DNA of 64,000 nucleotides from Pestalotiopsis fici W106-1 (taxonomy: Eukaryota > Ascomycota > Sordariomycetes > Amphisphaeriales > Sporocadaceae), in the NCBI RefSeq assembly GCF_000516985.1, contig NW_006917100.1:62001-126000 (forward strand), in the 5' to 3' direction. Shown piece by piece: positions 25,261 to 37,096 of the stretch. Each line of letters opens with the position of its first letter. Within the stretch, counting starts at the first letter, position 1. The position numbers and the translations under genes are program-made. A model generated the notes under the pieces. The model searched no databases. It was given only the letters and a program-made list of their open reading frames with translations, and was not told where the DNA came from.

Positions 25261-25755
25261 TCAAGTATCCTCGACCTTGAGCTCCTTGCCGGCACCGCTC
25301 TTCTCCCAAGCCTTTTGCTTCTCGAGAAACTCCTGCTTGTGCTTCTGGTAACCCTCGTGAGCTCGACATCTCTCCCAGACCTGCCTGAACACCAGGCTCG
25401 CCGCCTCCTTCTCTTTCTTGTCCTTGTGAGTCTCGCTTTTTGGCAGCTCCTCCTTGGTGCCCTTCTTGTATTTGCGACCGCCCGCGTGGTTGGCGTAGCG
25501 CTTTGCGCGTGTCATGCCCATCTGGATGAATTTACGCGCCATGTCCATACCGACAAAGTCGCCCTGCTCATTGAATTCCTCGAAGCGCTTCCACAGGTCC
25601 GCAGCACTCTTGCGTGCAATGGATGAGGTGCGAAACCTCCAGAGCGGTAGTAATTCGGACTTGTATGGCTCGAACGTGAGCACTCCTTGTTCGCCACGGG
25701 CGATGCGATAGCTCATGCGTACTGCCCGCGGTGTGGATTCGATGAGCGTCGTCAT
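25261..25755 (-). CDS. DUF4385-domain protein, possibly with shortened N terminus
   Basis: About 164 residues from the ATG of MTTLIES; the frame is open upstream to 25923 but that part looks non-coding. The segment YRIARGEQGVLTFEPYKSEL, then LPLWRFRT, GDFVGMDMARKFIQMGMTRAKRYANH and GGRKY, is the hallmark of the DUF4385 family, which occurs patchily in bacteria, phages, archaea and fungi and has no known function. Homologues I know start with a conserved stretch of DYxLDFKxxDFRxxPELYR type just before the RGEQG segment, and that is missing here. Either a first exon was not recognised or the gene is truncated. The C terminus is rich in lysine and glutamate. Confidence 0.7.
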   Translation of the reverse strand: MTTLIESTPRAVRMSYRIARGEQGVLTFEPYKSELLPLWRFRTSSIARKSAADLWKRFEEFNEQGDFVGMDMARKFIQMGMTRAKRYANHAGGRKYKKGTKEELPKSETHKDKKEKEAASLVFRQVWERCRAHEGYQKHKQEFLEKQKAWEKSGAGKELKVEDT

Positions 25756-26193
25756 CTTTGTATTGAGCTCTGCATGGCGCTTTGCAATGATGGTGTAGAT
25801 GCGTGCATCCGAACAGTTGTTGTGAGTGTGATGAAACAACTGTACTGTTGCATGCGTAGGAATGGTGCATGGCCAGGTGATGTCACCACGACCCTTAGTG
25901 CGGCCAGTGTTGACCTCTTGCACTAATTAGACAAAACTTAAAACATCACTTGCTCGGTAAGACATTAGACGATGGATCAGATTTAACGGTAGCTGGACTT
26001 TATACTAGAAACCAGGGTATACAACATTGGACATCCTGGTTCAGGGTGAAGCACATGTCCAAGTCTAGATCGCCTCAACTTCCAAGTTGGATTTGATTAC
26101 CAGTACGACAGTGAGCTCGGCCTTGCAAGAAGATACAAATGATTTGGAATTTACTTCCATCAATCCATGCGCCAAAGTTTGAACATCTCCGTC
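25756..26193. other. Intergenic region
   Basis: Upstream of the DUF4385 gene; could hold its missing 5' exon, but no convincing one was found. Confidence 0.4.
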
Positions 26194-26562
26194 CTAGATA
26201 ATCAATGCTTTGGCAAAACGCTCCACGAAATCTTCACCAACGACAACCTGTTGTTCGTTCTTGACTAGCCGCGCATAATAACTACACTGTCCCGTTGCAC
26301 AGACGTAGTGGACACCTCTTGGGGGACTTCCATTGCTTCCGTTCAGCTGGGTTCGACTCGGTCTGCCGCATTCGCATCGTGGGTTGTCTTCGTGCTGGCC
26401 ACGATTGTCATCGAACGCGATAAACTTGTTGCACGATACGCACAAGTAGTAAGGCCGGCCAGCGTTGCCGTTGCGGTTTGAGTACTTGGTTATTCGCCGC
26501 TGTCCGGGTCGTTTGCAATGTCGACAATTTCGTAGTTGCTCATTTTGTGAAGATGTTGGCAT
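26194..26562 (-). CDS. Small GRF-like zinc-ribbon protein
   Basis: A 122-residue protein if started at the ATG of MPTSSQNEQL; upstream in-frame ATGs reach 26616. It has two zinc-ribbon modules. The first is CRHCKRPGQRRITKYSNRNG followed by GRPYYLCVSC; the second is CECGRPSR followed by YVCATGQCSYY. The N-G-N-x-G-R-P-Y-Y-x-C arrangement is that of GRF-type zinc fingers, which bind single-stranded nucleic acid in proteins such as topoisomerase 3-alpha and APE2. Stand-alone fungal proteins of this kind are common and uncharacterised. No intron is needed. Confidence 0.65.
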   Translation of the reverse strand: MPTSSQNEQLRNCRHCKRPGQRRITKYSNRNGNAGRPYYLCVSCNKFIAFDDNRGQHEDNPRCECGRPSRTQLNGSNGSPPRGVHYVCATGQCSYYARLVKNEQQVVVGEDFVERFAKALII

Positions 26563-28561
26563 AGTCATGGCGAGGCTTCGCGATACAGGCTTGCAGCAAT
26601 GAGCCATGTAGATCAAATGGCTAGGGTGAGGTAAAACTTACTGCCATTCGGAATATTCTGATATATTCTGGGTGATTAGACTTCTGAATGGAATTTGATA
26701 CGAATAATTGAGAATGATTATACGGCATCTGGCATATCAAGTTGAAATGAGTCTTCCCTGGGAAAAGGCTCTTGTGTTCTTTCCGGGATTCGAAGAAAAC
26801 CTGATTATGCCACCCGCCCCGGCCAGCCCTATTTCTCCTATAGCCTGCACTGTACTATGACCTTCATGTAGAGATGAGCAATGAAAAATTGCCACGTCCA
26901 TGGCAAATCTGGAGGATAGCGAATAGCATGCGCAAAATATCAATGGTAGCGGCCGTTGGGATGCAGATATCATGCTGGAGGCCCACCATCGGGTTGACAA
27001 TGCTGTGTAACCATTCCCGGCAAGCCAGCATTGGCCATGCTAGAGAGACCAGAATTCTCATGATACATGCGATTATGTAGAAATAATAAGGAGCCAAATT
27101 ATATTGCGTCATTGTGATGTGTAAGGCTATTTTTGTAGCTCTGATATCAATCAGTGAGATGATCGTCACATCGTTTGTCCACGAGCATTTGGTCTGACGG
27201 ATGGAACTTGACGGCAGTGAACGGCACTGAATTTGATCGGCCAGGTAACAGAGTTCAATTGTACACCTATAAAGTAAAGAACGTAGATTGAGTTGTGATT
27301 TGGTGGTTGACAGTACTTGGTGATGTTATTGCATCAGGTCTCCATTGACATGGCTGAATGTGCAGTTCTCACTTAAGTGTGTTTGTCTTCTGCCGCAATA
27401 CAAAGCCTCTCACTCACAAATATATACGTCAAGATGGGTATAAGAGTGTTTAGGCTCTTGAGTACTAATGTGAATGATGATAACGTGAACGACGATGATG
27501 CAAACGACGACCATCTCCTCTTGTGCATTATTGACATTCAATGTCTGGCGGAGATGGTGGACCGTGAATAGCTGCGCAAAGACATTGGTAAACAAACACA
27601 TCTTGAATGAAGCAATTCGATTGACACATGGTGGTCATCTACTATTAATTTCAAAGAAAGGGATATGAATGAATGAGCCAGGAGATTATGGGACAAAGAA
27701 AAGCAAGACACATAAATGTAGGTAGCGGCGATTCTCAACAACCAGCTACAAAGGTCATGGGGCACATCGCCCTGGTTCAATGGCCCAGTGGTAAGATTCA
27801 CTGTCGAGGATGCTGGCCAGGTAAAACGTAGCAACGCACATAGCTCTAGCGTTCATCTACGACGAATTTTCCGGGTCTCTTGTTCGAGCACCGCCCAGCT
27901 CGGACACGACCTCTTTTTTGGTCCCTGTGAGATTGGTGCTTTATTCGATTTGCCTTATTCTTCTCTTCTCAAATCTTCCCCTACCCTTTATAAACTCTAG
28001 ATATGACGCGAAATCGACCCGCCACGTTTGATATAACAATGATGCCTCTATACCAGCTGGCCAGAAGATAGGCACAAGGCCTTGAAGTGCAGCTGATGAT
28101 GCTATTTGTTGATGCTATTCGTGACAAGTATATCTCCTCTCTATCTTGTAACATAGATAGCAGCTTCGAGGCTGCATGGCATTCCTCGTCAAATGGCGCC
28201 CCGGCAGAACGTCGTCTTGGACTGGATTCCAGGCTGGCTGGATACTGAACACCAGCCTTCCAAATCAATTGCTATGCGCCAGCATTCAAAAGTTTGGACT
28301 GACCAGATCGTGGAATTGGCGAAGCCACTGCCCTCTAGGCCATTCCAATTCATTCCTCTTGAAATCAGTGATTCCTGAATTGTGTTTCAAGAGCGATTCA
28401 AAGGCTTTGACTCTCTGGAGTGACCATGTCTCTGAATGCGCTTCACGCCATGGTATTCAGGGTCTTCTCGATACAATATTGCACCAAATGATACGGTCCA
28501 ATTCAAACAAATTGCCATTGATTCTTATGTACACTGTATTGTCTCCATAGCCAGCTGTCGT
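26563..28561. other. Gene-free stretch of about 2 kb
   Basis: AT-rich, without a supported gene. A short segment around 27774-27906 has tRNA-like boxes but does not fold as a tRNA. Confidence 0.5.
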
Positions 28562-29386
28562 CTACTCGACTGTGGCAGAGACAGGGTTGATCTCTACACC
28601 GTACTTCTCCCTCAGTCTCTCCCGTCTCCGCTCCTCGTATCCGGGGGGTTCGATTCCTATGATTAGCGCGTCAGTATATGACCTATGTGAAAAGATGATG
28701 TTGGATTGTACCTCTGCCCTCTCCGAGATCTGCCACCGTCTCTGTTAACGGCCGCCTGCGGTTGTTTCTGAGGTACTCTTTGCGCTCGTACTCATCAACG
28801 AATTGCGAGTCGGTCTTGGAGCCCGAGAGGCGGCCTCCAGTGTAGTCGAAAGCGGTCAGCACGACCGAGATAAGTGCGCCCTGGCCGAGAATCTGAGGCA
28901 TGCGGAGAGCTGTCCCGGTAGTAGTGTTAGCCCTTCTGCTGCACCGATGACCCCAATATTTATCGGAATTTCTCACATCGTAGACCAAGCATAGCACCTC
29001 CAAAGAACGCGCCTATGGTGGTGTTGAGGGTATCATCCTTCTCTCGTAGGTTGGCCGAGGCATCCTTGACGAAGCAGTAGACGGTAGGAACGGCAGCTAC
29101 AAGTCCCAAATCAGCCAGGTTTCCTTGATTAAACACGGCCATAACTTGGCGTCTGTTTTCCCCGTCCGCTCGATCTTCACGTACTCATGGTCGCAATTGT
29201 GGCGCCGGACCGCGAAAAGATACCACCAGCTCCGACACTCGACTTGGCCAAAGAGTTCTGGACGGCGGCGGCAATCAGACCTGCGGCACCTCCAATGGCC
29301 GCACCATTGACACCAGATGTAATGGCATTCTTGGCGTGATAGGGCTCCTCTGGGTAGAGCTTCGCGATGGGGTGCGGATTCGCCAT
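28562..29386 (-). CDS. Mitochondrial complex I accessory subunit (NDUFA11 / 21.3 kDa type, Tim17-like fold)
   Basis: A 204-residue protein in four minus-strand exons: 29185-29386, 28977-29096, 28712-28909 and 28562-28656; introns are 55-88 bp and the phases agree. The start is MANPHPIAKLYPEEPYHAK; an upstream in-frame ATG would add unconserved sequence. The Gly/Ala-rich helices (GAAIGGAAGLIAAAVQNSLA, AFFGGAMLGLR) and the sequence FVKDASANLREKDD match the fungal 21.3 kDa subunit of NADH:ubiquinone oxidoreductase. The C-terminal EFxRKEYLRxNRRRP-type block (EYERKEYLRNNRRRPLTETV) and GEGRGIEPPGYEERR agree as well. It is an inner-membrane protein of the complex I membrane arm with no catalytic role of its own. 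It is transcribed away from the UBP2-like gene. Confidence 0.88.
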
Positions 29387-30676
29387 CTTGGGGCGGCGGG
29401 ACGGGTGGTCGCAATTGGCGAGGATTGAGATGATGGTCTTCCAATCGTCGGCTTTCGAGAGCTTGGAGGTTGTAGCAAGCTCGAATTGGCTCACGCTGGT
29501 TGGTCAAAGGTTGAATGCTCCGAGGATCTTCCGGTGAACCTGGGGGTCCGTTTACATCCAAAGTCAGGTTCGAAATGGACGGGCCAGGCTGCGTGGCTGC
29601 TGGAATGGGACTGAAGCTGGAGCCCCACTGCAACAGAACCTTGCAGGCGGTCTCGGTTGCCGGAATATCTGAATATCCTTAGTCTGTATTCCGTGGGGTC
29701 CTGACCGGACGCTAGCGCATGTACCTGGGCCCCAGGGCCGCCCTTGCCCCAATTACGTAGACTCTCACTGCAGCGGGCAGACCCCAGAAGCTGCCAGACA
29801 GCTCTGAGCTTGTAGGTGCTGCTAACGATCATCAGCCTCGTTCACAGACATCCCGCCATCAACACCCCTTCTGGACCAGCCTTGTCTGCCGACGACGCAT
29901 CACGTTTGCGTCGCATTTTCGTTTCTTTACGCAAGCGTGGGAAGCATCTTCACGATCTACGGTGTTTTATTTCCATCTGGTCCCAGCGGAAGAGTATCTC
30001 ATTTCGGTCTCTCTTTTTTTCGACGTCAGCATAACTTCAGCGTTCGCATCCAGGCCTGGCATTTAGGCGTAGCAGCATTTCTCATTCAACGGCGCTTCTA
30101 TGATACCCCAGTTGATTCACGTACTGTCTTCCTGACCGCATGACCAACACGCCTCGCCGTTTCACTCATCTTCACAACTCTTTCTGTTGAAACTGGTTCT
30201 ACGGTATTTTTGTTCAGGTACGACAATCTCCTCCAATAGGTTCTTGATATCGCCGTGCCGGGCAGGGTGGTAAGGCAAAGGGGTGTGTGACTGGTTAGCA
30301 GGGCTGGACAAACACCTGAGCAGTACCACTGCTTTGTTGTCACTAGGTCGCCAGCTCATCATCATTGGGGCTCAAGGCCTCACGACCATATCACAACACT
30401 AAGCGTTTGCTACACCATTTCGAACTGCTTCAAACCAAGTCCTAGGCGGCTCTTTCAGTCTCACCAACTTGTCTTTGCTGGTGGCACCACCACCACAACA
30501 TTCTGCTTGGTCGCTAGGTTTGCTGGATGAAAGCTACAGTGACTGACGCCAGGAACAGGTTTCCGAGATTCATCCCACCGTATCCTCACAGCTTCTTAAA
30601 TTTGTCCGCTCCTGCCCGCCTACTTCGCGGCGTGGAGATCACTGCCTCGTCGCCGGCCGCGGTCTAAGCCGGTATC
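29387..30676. other. Divergent promoter region between complex I subunit and UBP2-like gene
   Basis: 1.3 kb that must contain both promoters. Open frames within it (29491-30365) have no family features. Confidence 0.5.
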
Positions 30677-33600
30677 ATGGCTGAACCTCAGCACGTCGCC
30701 CAAGGCGACAATCTCGTAATGGAGGCTAAGATTCTCGACGCCTTTGGCAACCCTCAGGGCTCGTCCATTCAAGGCAAGTCCAGATGACCTCCATCCTATG
30801 TTATCTACAAAGGACGACTAACCAGATTTTGCCTTTGTAGCTTTCACGTCGGCTCGCCTTCTTGAACAACTACTTGCCGGAAGGCTGTTACGGCCTGGCA
30901 ACGAAGACTGCGAGACTCACGAGCTATATCTTTTGCCCAACCAATCGGGAAAAAGTTTTAACAGCTCATTTCATGATAGCAAGAATGAGGTTGTGTCTTG
31001 TCTGTGTACTGCATGTCGCCATCATTTCAGAATCAGCTTCACCGCTGGTGCAGCTACCGACTTGTCCCATCACCACCCCATGAAGATGCACATGTTCCTC
31101 TTGTACAGCCGGGATGAGTTGTACAGTTCAGGTTACGACGGCATCGAAGATATGGACTGTGGCGAGGACTTAGTTCTTGATAGGGTCCACCTCCTATGTG
31201 TCGTCCCCAACTGCCAATGCAAGATGGTGATCGAGCGACTGCCACCTCGCATTAGTCTTCGACAGGTTGCTTCCATGTTTGACAAGCAGCGAGTGGCCCG
31301 AAACCTGGAAGAAGCACGTGCCAAGGAGCCTGGCAGACTGAAGGAATTGGAACACTATGACCCGGATATAGTCGCCATGCTACAGCGATACTCCAGAGAT
31401 TGCCTGGACACAAAGCCCGGCGAGGATCCCCGCAGAATCAAGCTCCACAACAAAAAGTTTATGGTTGCTTTTAAGAACGACTTTGATGTGTTGTGGCGTT
31501 CGCTTGGCTGTACCCAGCAGAGGCACCCTGATGGAGATGAGGCTTGGGTCTTCCCAGTCCTTGAAGAGTCTTCTAGTACACGGACAAACTGGGGAACCTT
31601 CCGCGCCAGATGGGAAGATGTCGAGGCCGAGTGTAGAGCACTTGGCGCCAAACCTGCTGAGCCCTCTAGCCGAACAATCAGAAGTGCTTGGGACATGCTG
31701 AAACGAGTCATCGGTTGCGCTGTGTACGACCATGAGAACAGCCACCGTGATGTCGAGGAAGCTGACATAGCTCTGCTGGGTTGCTGTCGAAATTTCAAAC
31801 CCAAGGACGTTGTCCAAGTAGCCGTACTACTTGCAGAGAGATGTCCGCAACGGTATGAGGAGTTTATTGGAGCTGCTGCACGAGTTATCAAAGAGGACTA
31901 CAATGCCGCTGAGGCACTCGCCATGTACCAGTCCGAAGTAGAGAGCAGACCGAAAAAAGAGGTCTTGGATGCTTTCAAGTTTTTCGACGCCAGCATCGAT
32001 CAGAGAGCACCGGACCACTTCATAAGCAGATACCTGGTCATGGTTGATGCTGACAAGTCCATTCCTTTCAAAAAGCGTGCTCTGGAATGTCTGCAGATCG
32101 TCGGAAATCACTTGGGTACGGATTTGTCCGGTCCAATATCCCCAGAGGATCTATCGTTGCTCCATGCTTCGTCCACGAGCTCCAAGATGAGCGTTTCTGA
32201 GGCCAAGGCCATTCTGAATAGTGCCGACCTTGATTATACTGATGAGATCTTGCAGGATATAGTTAATCAAAAGGCAAGTTCAACGCTTGTAGCACCAGGC
32301 TGCAAAGGCTAACCATTTTGATTAGGCCCAAGACGTGACGGCAGATCGCGCGCGAGTTGCAGAGGCTCTTGAGGTGTTTGCTGAACACCATCAAGCATCG
32401 AACCCCGCTCTTGCAGCTCAGCTTGTTAGTTGGGCCGGTATCTTCAAGTCGACTAATCACCCCGCTATCGACGCTTCCCCTCCCACAACAAAGCAAGCAA
32501 TCGACCCGAACACACCTCCGGGTCTTCACAACATCGGCAATACCTGTTATCTGAACAGTCTATTGCAGTACCTCTTCTCTGTCACCACTATTCGTGACCT
32601 GGTGGTTAACTATCCTGATCACAGTCTCGATCTGAATTCCGAGGCTGTCACCAAGCGGAGACTTGGCTTTGCAAACGGCCTTGAAGTCAGTCTGGAGGAG
32701 GCAATCGTCGGAAGGCAATGTGAGTCGTTTACTCTAAAAATTTTCCATGACTTGTACTGATTATTTTCCAGTTGTCGAATGCCTGCAGTCGCTCTTCAAA
32801 GATCTCTTGTCAACCCCCAATATTGCGAGCGAACCGTCGCAGAAACTCGCCAACACGGCTCTTCGTTCAGCTTCGACCCTTTTGGAGATGGAAGAGAAGG
32901 CCAGAAAGTCTGGAAACACGGCTCCACCTTTGCCTGCTCGTCCTTCTCCTGGACCACCCGAATCGACTTCAGCTGAGACCAACAAGATCAGTGTCACTGT
33001 TCAGCCTATCAACGATTCGGTCGAGACCGCCAGTAACGTGAGCTCCCAGACTCTTGTAGACGACTACGGCAACGTGGCCAATGACAATATGGATGAGAAT
33101 ACGGGAACAACGCAGGAATCCCCTCGTCCTGTGGCGCAGCCCACCCCTTCCCAAGCGCCTGATCTAGAAAAGCTATCAGAACATCCCACCGTCGACATTT
33201 ACAACCTGGAAACCGTGTCCGAGAGGATTTCGCAGCTTTTGGAGCAGTCTGATAGGAAGGGAACAGACCAGCAGGATGTCGAGGAGATTATTGGTTTCAT
33301 CATCGAACACCTCATGCGCTCCATCTCCTCCAATGGCCCGATGCCCGGACGGTCTGATCTTCAGGCAGACACCATCACAGAAACATTCTTTCCGATTATG
33401 AGTAATTATGTGCTCAACCCCAGAACCTCGGATGTCGAGAGCGTTCAATTGGTCCCGGACAGATGGATCAACGCATTTCCGCACGACCAGACGGGGGTTT
33501 CCACCACGATATACCAGGCGCTGGACCGTAACTTTACCCTACAAATGCTCGAAGATGGCAGTAAAAGGGCACGTTACAACGCATTGCACAGTCTTCCACC

Positions 33601-34519
33601 AATTTTGCACATACGGATTCAGCGATTGACTTCGGCTAGCGCCAAGAATACAAACCCCATCCTCCTGGTCGATGAACTCTATCTGGACCGTTACATGGAC
33701 ACACCTCGTGACTCCAAGCTTGCTCTCATGCGCAGCCAGGACTGGGCTATGCGAAACCATCGGCTGTTGATGGAAGACCAGATTCGCGCGGCTGGTATAT
33801 CCTCGAAGACTCAATCGGAGCAAAAAGTGAACAATAATGAGGATAGTAACGTCGAGAATATCGACCCCGGTCAACCCTCTGCACTGGATTCCTACGAGGA
33901 GGTAATGAAGGGAATCTTGGATTTGGCTCCTCATGGTTTCAAGCGCCCTATCAAGAAGCGCAATATCGACTCAAGCTCAAAGAGGAATGACAGCTGCTTG
34001 CAAGATATCAATGCCTTGCTGAAGAAGAACGAGAGTATGGCTATTGAGAGTTTAAAGCCGACCCGCACTGAGGAGGATGTTGCTGCGTACTACGAGAGCT
34101 TGACTCAGCACAAGTACCGCCTGCACGCCATCATCTGTCACTCTGGCAATGCTAGAGCCGGCCACTACTGGATCTGGATCCGTGACTTTGAGCGCAACGT
34201 CTGGATAAAATACAACGACAGTACCGTGACTGTCGACACCCGCGAACCCCAGGCCGTCATTGATGAGCTCAATACGACTGGAGATCCTTGCTATGTCGCG
34301 TATGTCCGCGATGCTGACAAGAGCAACTTGGTTGGAATTCCGAAGCGAGCACCCATTACACAATCGACAAGCGATAGTGTCAACGTCGAGACGATTGAAG
34401 GTGTTGCACCCGACACTGATACTGAGATGCCGGATCTAATTAATCTACCTCAGGAGCATGCCGCTAATACCGACACCACTATGGAGTTGGATGACTCTCG
34501 TCCCTACCAGCTTCTGTAG
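30677..34519 (+). CDS. ubp2: Ubiquitin-specific protease, UBP2 type
   Basis: A 1,223-residue protein in four exons: 30677-30773, 30841-32273, 32326-32719 and 32772-34519. The first two introns begin with GC rather than GT, each in the context AAG|GCAAGT; the third is a normal GT..AG intron. The N-terminal 500 residues carry cysteine-rich UBP2-type features (CLCTACRHHFR, CVVPNCQC). The catalytic Cys box is GLHNIGNTCYLNSLLQYLF with Cys584, and the His box is GNARAGHYWIWIRD with His1106 followed by YNDSTVTV. A long acidic, Ser/Pro-rich insert separates part of the catalytic core, as in yeast Ubp2 (1,272 residues). Known Ubp2 trims K63-linked chains together with Rsp5 and Rup1 and influences endosomal sorting. 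Here the function is inferred by homology. Confidence 0.88.
30774..30840 (+). other. GC-AG intron 1 of the UBP2-like gene
   Basis: 67 bases starting with GCAAGT and ending in TTTGTAG, with a GACTAAC-type branch site 20 bases before the acceptor. Splicing joins two segments of the conserved N-terminal region in frame. Confidence 0.8.
32274..32325 (+). other. GC-AG intron 2 of the UBP2-like gene
   Basis: 52 bases starting with GCAAGT and ending in GATTAG, with GGCTAACC upstream of the acceptor. The only other nearby donor (GTTCAA) would put the downstream catalytic exon out of frame. Confidence 0.8.
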
Positions 34520-35234
34520 TGTCTCTGATGGACGATTTCGCTAGCAGCATGATCTGGAAAGGCTTATCAAGAGTCTTGTTGCTCATTGACAGCGATATCT
34601 GGCATGGCCTAATGGCTTAGGCTGGTGAAGACTCCAACCAGTATCGGCTTTGCCGAGTCTATGATTCTTAGTGTGGTGGTCTGCAATGTGTTTTTTTTTT
34701 CGCTCATGTTTCACCAGAGCCCTTCTGAATGATTCTGGAAACATGACTCAGATCTCTTTCTGTTTGCAGAGCCAACTTGAGAATCGCAACGAGAGACGAA
34801 TCTGGCGAGCGAGATGCCGAAAACATCATTTGTGGAGGAGCTGAAGACGTTTGAGGTGTTGGACAATGGTCATTGTTTTGTTTTTGCATTGGCAAGGTAC
34901 ATGATACCCATGGTTTGCATTGGTAAAGGAGTATTGGAGGATCTTGTTCTTTCACCAGACGGATTCCAGAATCATGTTTTAGACTGTTGTCGCGGAAAAT
35001 GTCGTTCACGACATGATTGGACAGAGAGTTAGCGAGTCAGTGGACAATGTCTTTCCTATTGTATCGAGGGCTGTTTGCCTCCGTCTACTCAATACAGATG
35101 TTGCAGAAACCACCACGTCATGGATGGTAACAAGTGACCATATTCTCTGCCGAGTGAAGAATAGTCCGTAAAGTTTCAGACTGTTGCCACATTATTGGAA
35201 AAACTCCACCGGTGTCAAAGAAGTCTCGGAACCA
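34520..35234. other. Intergenic region between convergent genes
   Basis: 700 bases between the UBP2-like gene and the methyltransferase. Frames on both strands around 34704-35032 are antisense to each other and unsupported. Confidence 0.5.
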
Positions 35235-36469
35235 TCACTCGACGGCGTGCTTGATCTCGATGAGTTCAAGTGGGATTGCAGTCGAAAAGAAGAGGGACTG
35301 CTGCTTTGATATTGGGGTGACGGGATTTGAGATGGTCCGAATGCACAAGTTGTTCTCCTCTATAAAAGCCGTCAGCAACCCAAGCTACACAGGAGGTTTC
35401 CAAGCGACCCACGGCAGTCCTCTTCGAAAACCTGGAAGACGGCTGGAAAACGACGAGCATTGGACAAGATAATTGTGCTCTGTGGCTGAAGATCTAGGAT
35501 GGCGCGCAGAGCCTTGACCAGCGCCCGAGTGCCTTCTTTTTGGTAAATCTGCAGTAAACCGAGGGTAAGTAGGTATTGTGTCAATACGAATCCGTGGTAT
35601 AAAGTGCTGTTGAACGACTCACAATGTCGGCTCCAATGACGGTATCGACCACCGGCGCTTTTGAGACATTGTCGTCGTCGTCGCCGCGCCAGTTGCCCTC
35701 GAGCTCCGTTCCCCACCACAGCCTCCGCGCCGCAACGCCAATCTGAGCGTTATCGTCGACGTCATTCAGGCGCAGGTTCTCGCGCATGCCCTCCACGACA
35801 GCGTCTTCGCCATCTGTAGCCGTCGCGGCGCCGGCGCCTAGGAACTTGCGGCAGAGGATGCTGAGGAAGCCGGTGCCGGCGCCGAGCTCGAGCACCCGTT
35901 TCCCGTCCACCAGCGCGGGGTGCGCCACGAGGTAGGTCGCGAGGTTGAGGGCACCCTCCCAGGTCCGGTGGCCCGTATGCGCCGTGCCAGCGATCCGGGA
36001 CCTCGGCTCGTGCAGAGTGATGGGCTGCCAGGCCTCGAGCGTGGGGCTGCAGTTGTAGGTGAGGTATGCATCCTGCCAGGACAGGGGATCTTGAGAGGGA
36101 GATGACGAGGTCTCTCGCAAGGTGGCGAGGCGGCTTTGCATGTTTTTGAGAGGTTCCTGTCATGGTATTTCAGTGAATCCGAAGTCATGCCACGAATAGA
36201 GATATATGGTAGCCTGGACTAACACTTTCCGCTGCTGCCGCGCCGGGCATGGCTTTTTGTATCCTGTCAATCAGCATCTCGAGCACCTTCACTTCGTAGC
36301 TGACGGACGGTCTATATGGAACTTTGACGGGATCAAATATGCGCTTATAGAGGAAGACTTGTGCGTCCAGCTGCCTGAGTAAGGCCGTGGGAGGCCAGGT
36401 CAGGAAGTCGGGATCGAGGCATTGAAGATACTGCGCCCGGAACAGAAGCAGGGGCACGTCGACATCCAT
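35235..36469 (-). CDS. EFM3/EEF2KMT-like protein-lysine methyltransferase (FAM86 family)
   Basis: A 346-residue protein in four minus-strand exons: 36224-36469, 35623-36156, 35413-35548 and 35235-35359. Introns are 53-74 bp; the first uses donor GTTAGT. The N-terminal 80 residues (FRAQYLQCLDPDFLTWPP) resemble the FAM86 leader. SDPLSWQDAYLTY-type sequence (DPLSWQDAYLTYN) and TGHRTWEGALNLATYL lead into the AdoMet-binding motif VLELGAGTGFLSILC, then TDGEDAV, the post-I acidic loop. After VIGADI the strand continues with TRALVKALRAIL and ends in QSLFFSTAIPLELIEI, a typical C terminus of the family. Yeast Efm3 and human EEF2KMT trimethylate a lysine of eEF2 in the cytosol. EFM2-like specificity cannot be excluded. 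Confidence 0.78.
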
Positions 36470-37096
36470 GAGATTGTGACAGCAATAAGTGTGCTGATGT
36501 CTTTCAAGTCAAGATATTGTAGAGATCTTTAGGAGCGCGTGATTTATCTCGGTATTCAACTGGTGTGTAAACGGGATTGGTTTTACGGATTGGTTTTGGT
36601 GTTGAAGATCACAATCGATTGCGCTAAGACTCCGCTGAAATTGATCCCCTGTAGGATAAAGGTGGAGTGGGGACAGCCTCAGTATATTTGAATTCGGGTC
36701 CAAAATAGGTTAATTAACGGCGCCAAGATTTTGTAGAATGTTGAAGAAACGAATATTCAAGCATTGAGACCAGAAGTTCATGAACATGCACAGTTTGAAA
36801 TCACTCAATACAAATGTTTTGGTTGTTTTCCACAGAGTATCAAAGTGTGCCAAAAACTTCCGGTTGAAAGCTCGTGGTTTCACGAATTAGTGAACTGATT
36901 ATATTGTTGCCTTGAGGATAATCAGAACTAAACGAGCGACTCCAAGAAACATTCATCCATCACAAAACCCTTGTCCATCATCCCGAGTTCACTTTCTCCA
37001 TTCAAGAGGTATTGAGCTGCAAGCCTTGCGCAAGCACAAGTTGTATCTCAGACCAGGTAGCCGTCAGTCACTCATGAGCTTAGTATGTCGTCGCAC
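36470..37096. other. Intergenic region
   Basis: About 630 bases between the methyltransferase start and the hydrophobin end; no supported feature. Confidence 0.5.

Noticed and set aside
27774..27906. tRNA-like signals: an A-box match TGGCCCAGTGG at 27781 and TTGTTCGAG near 27881
   Set aside because: Neither the acceptor stem nor the anticodon and T stems pair, and the boxes are too far apart for a normal tRNA.
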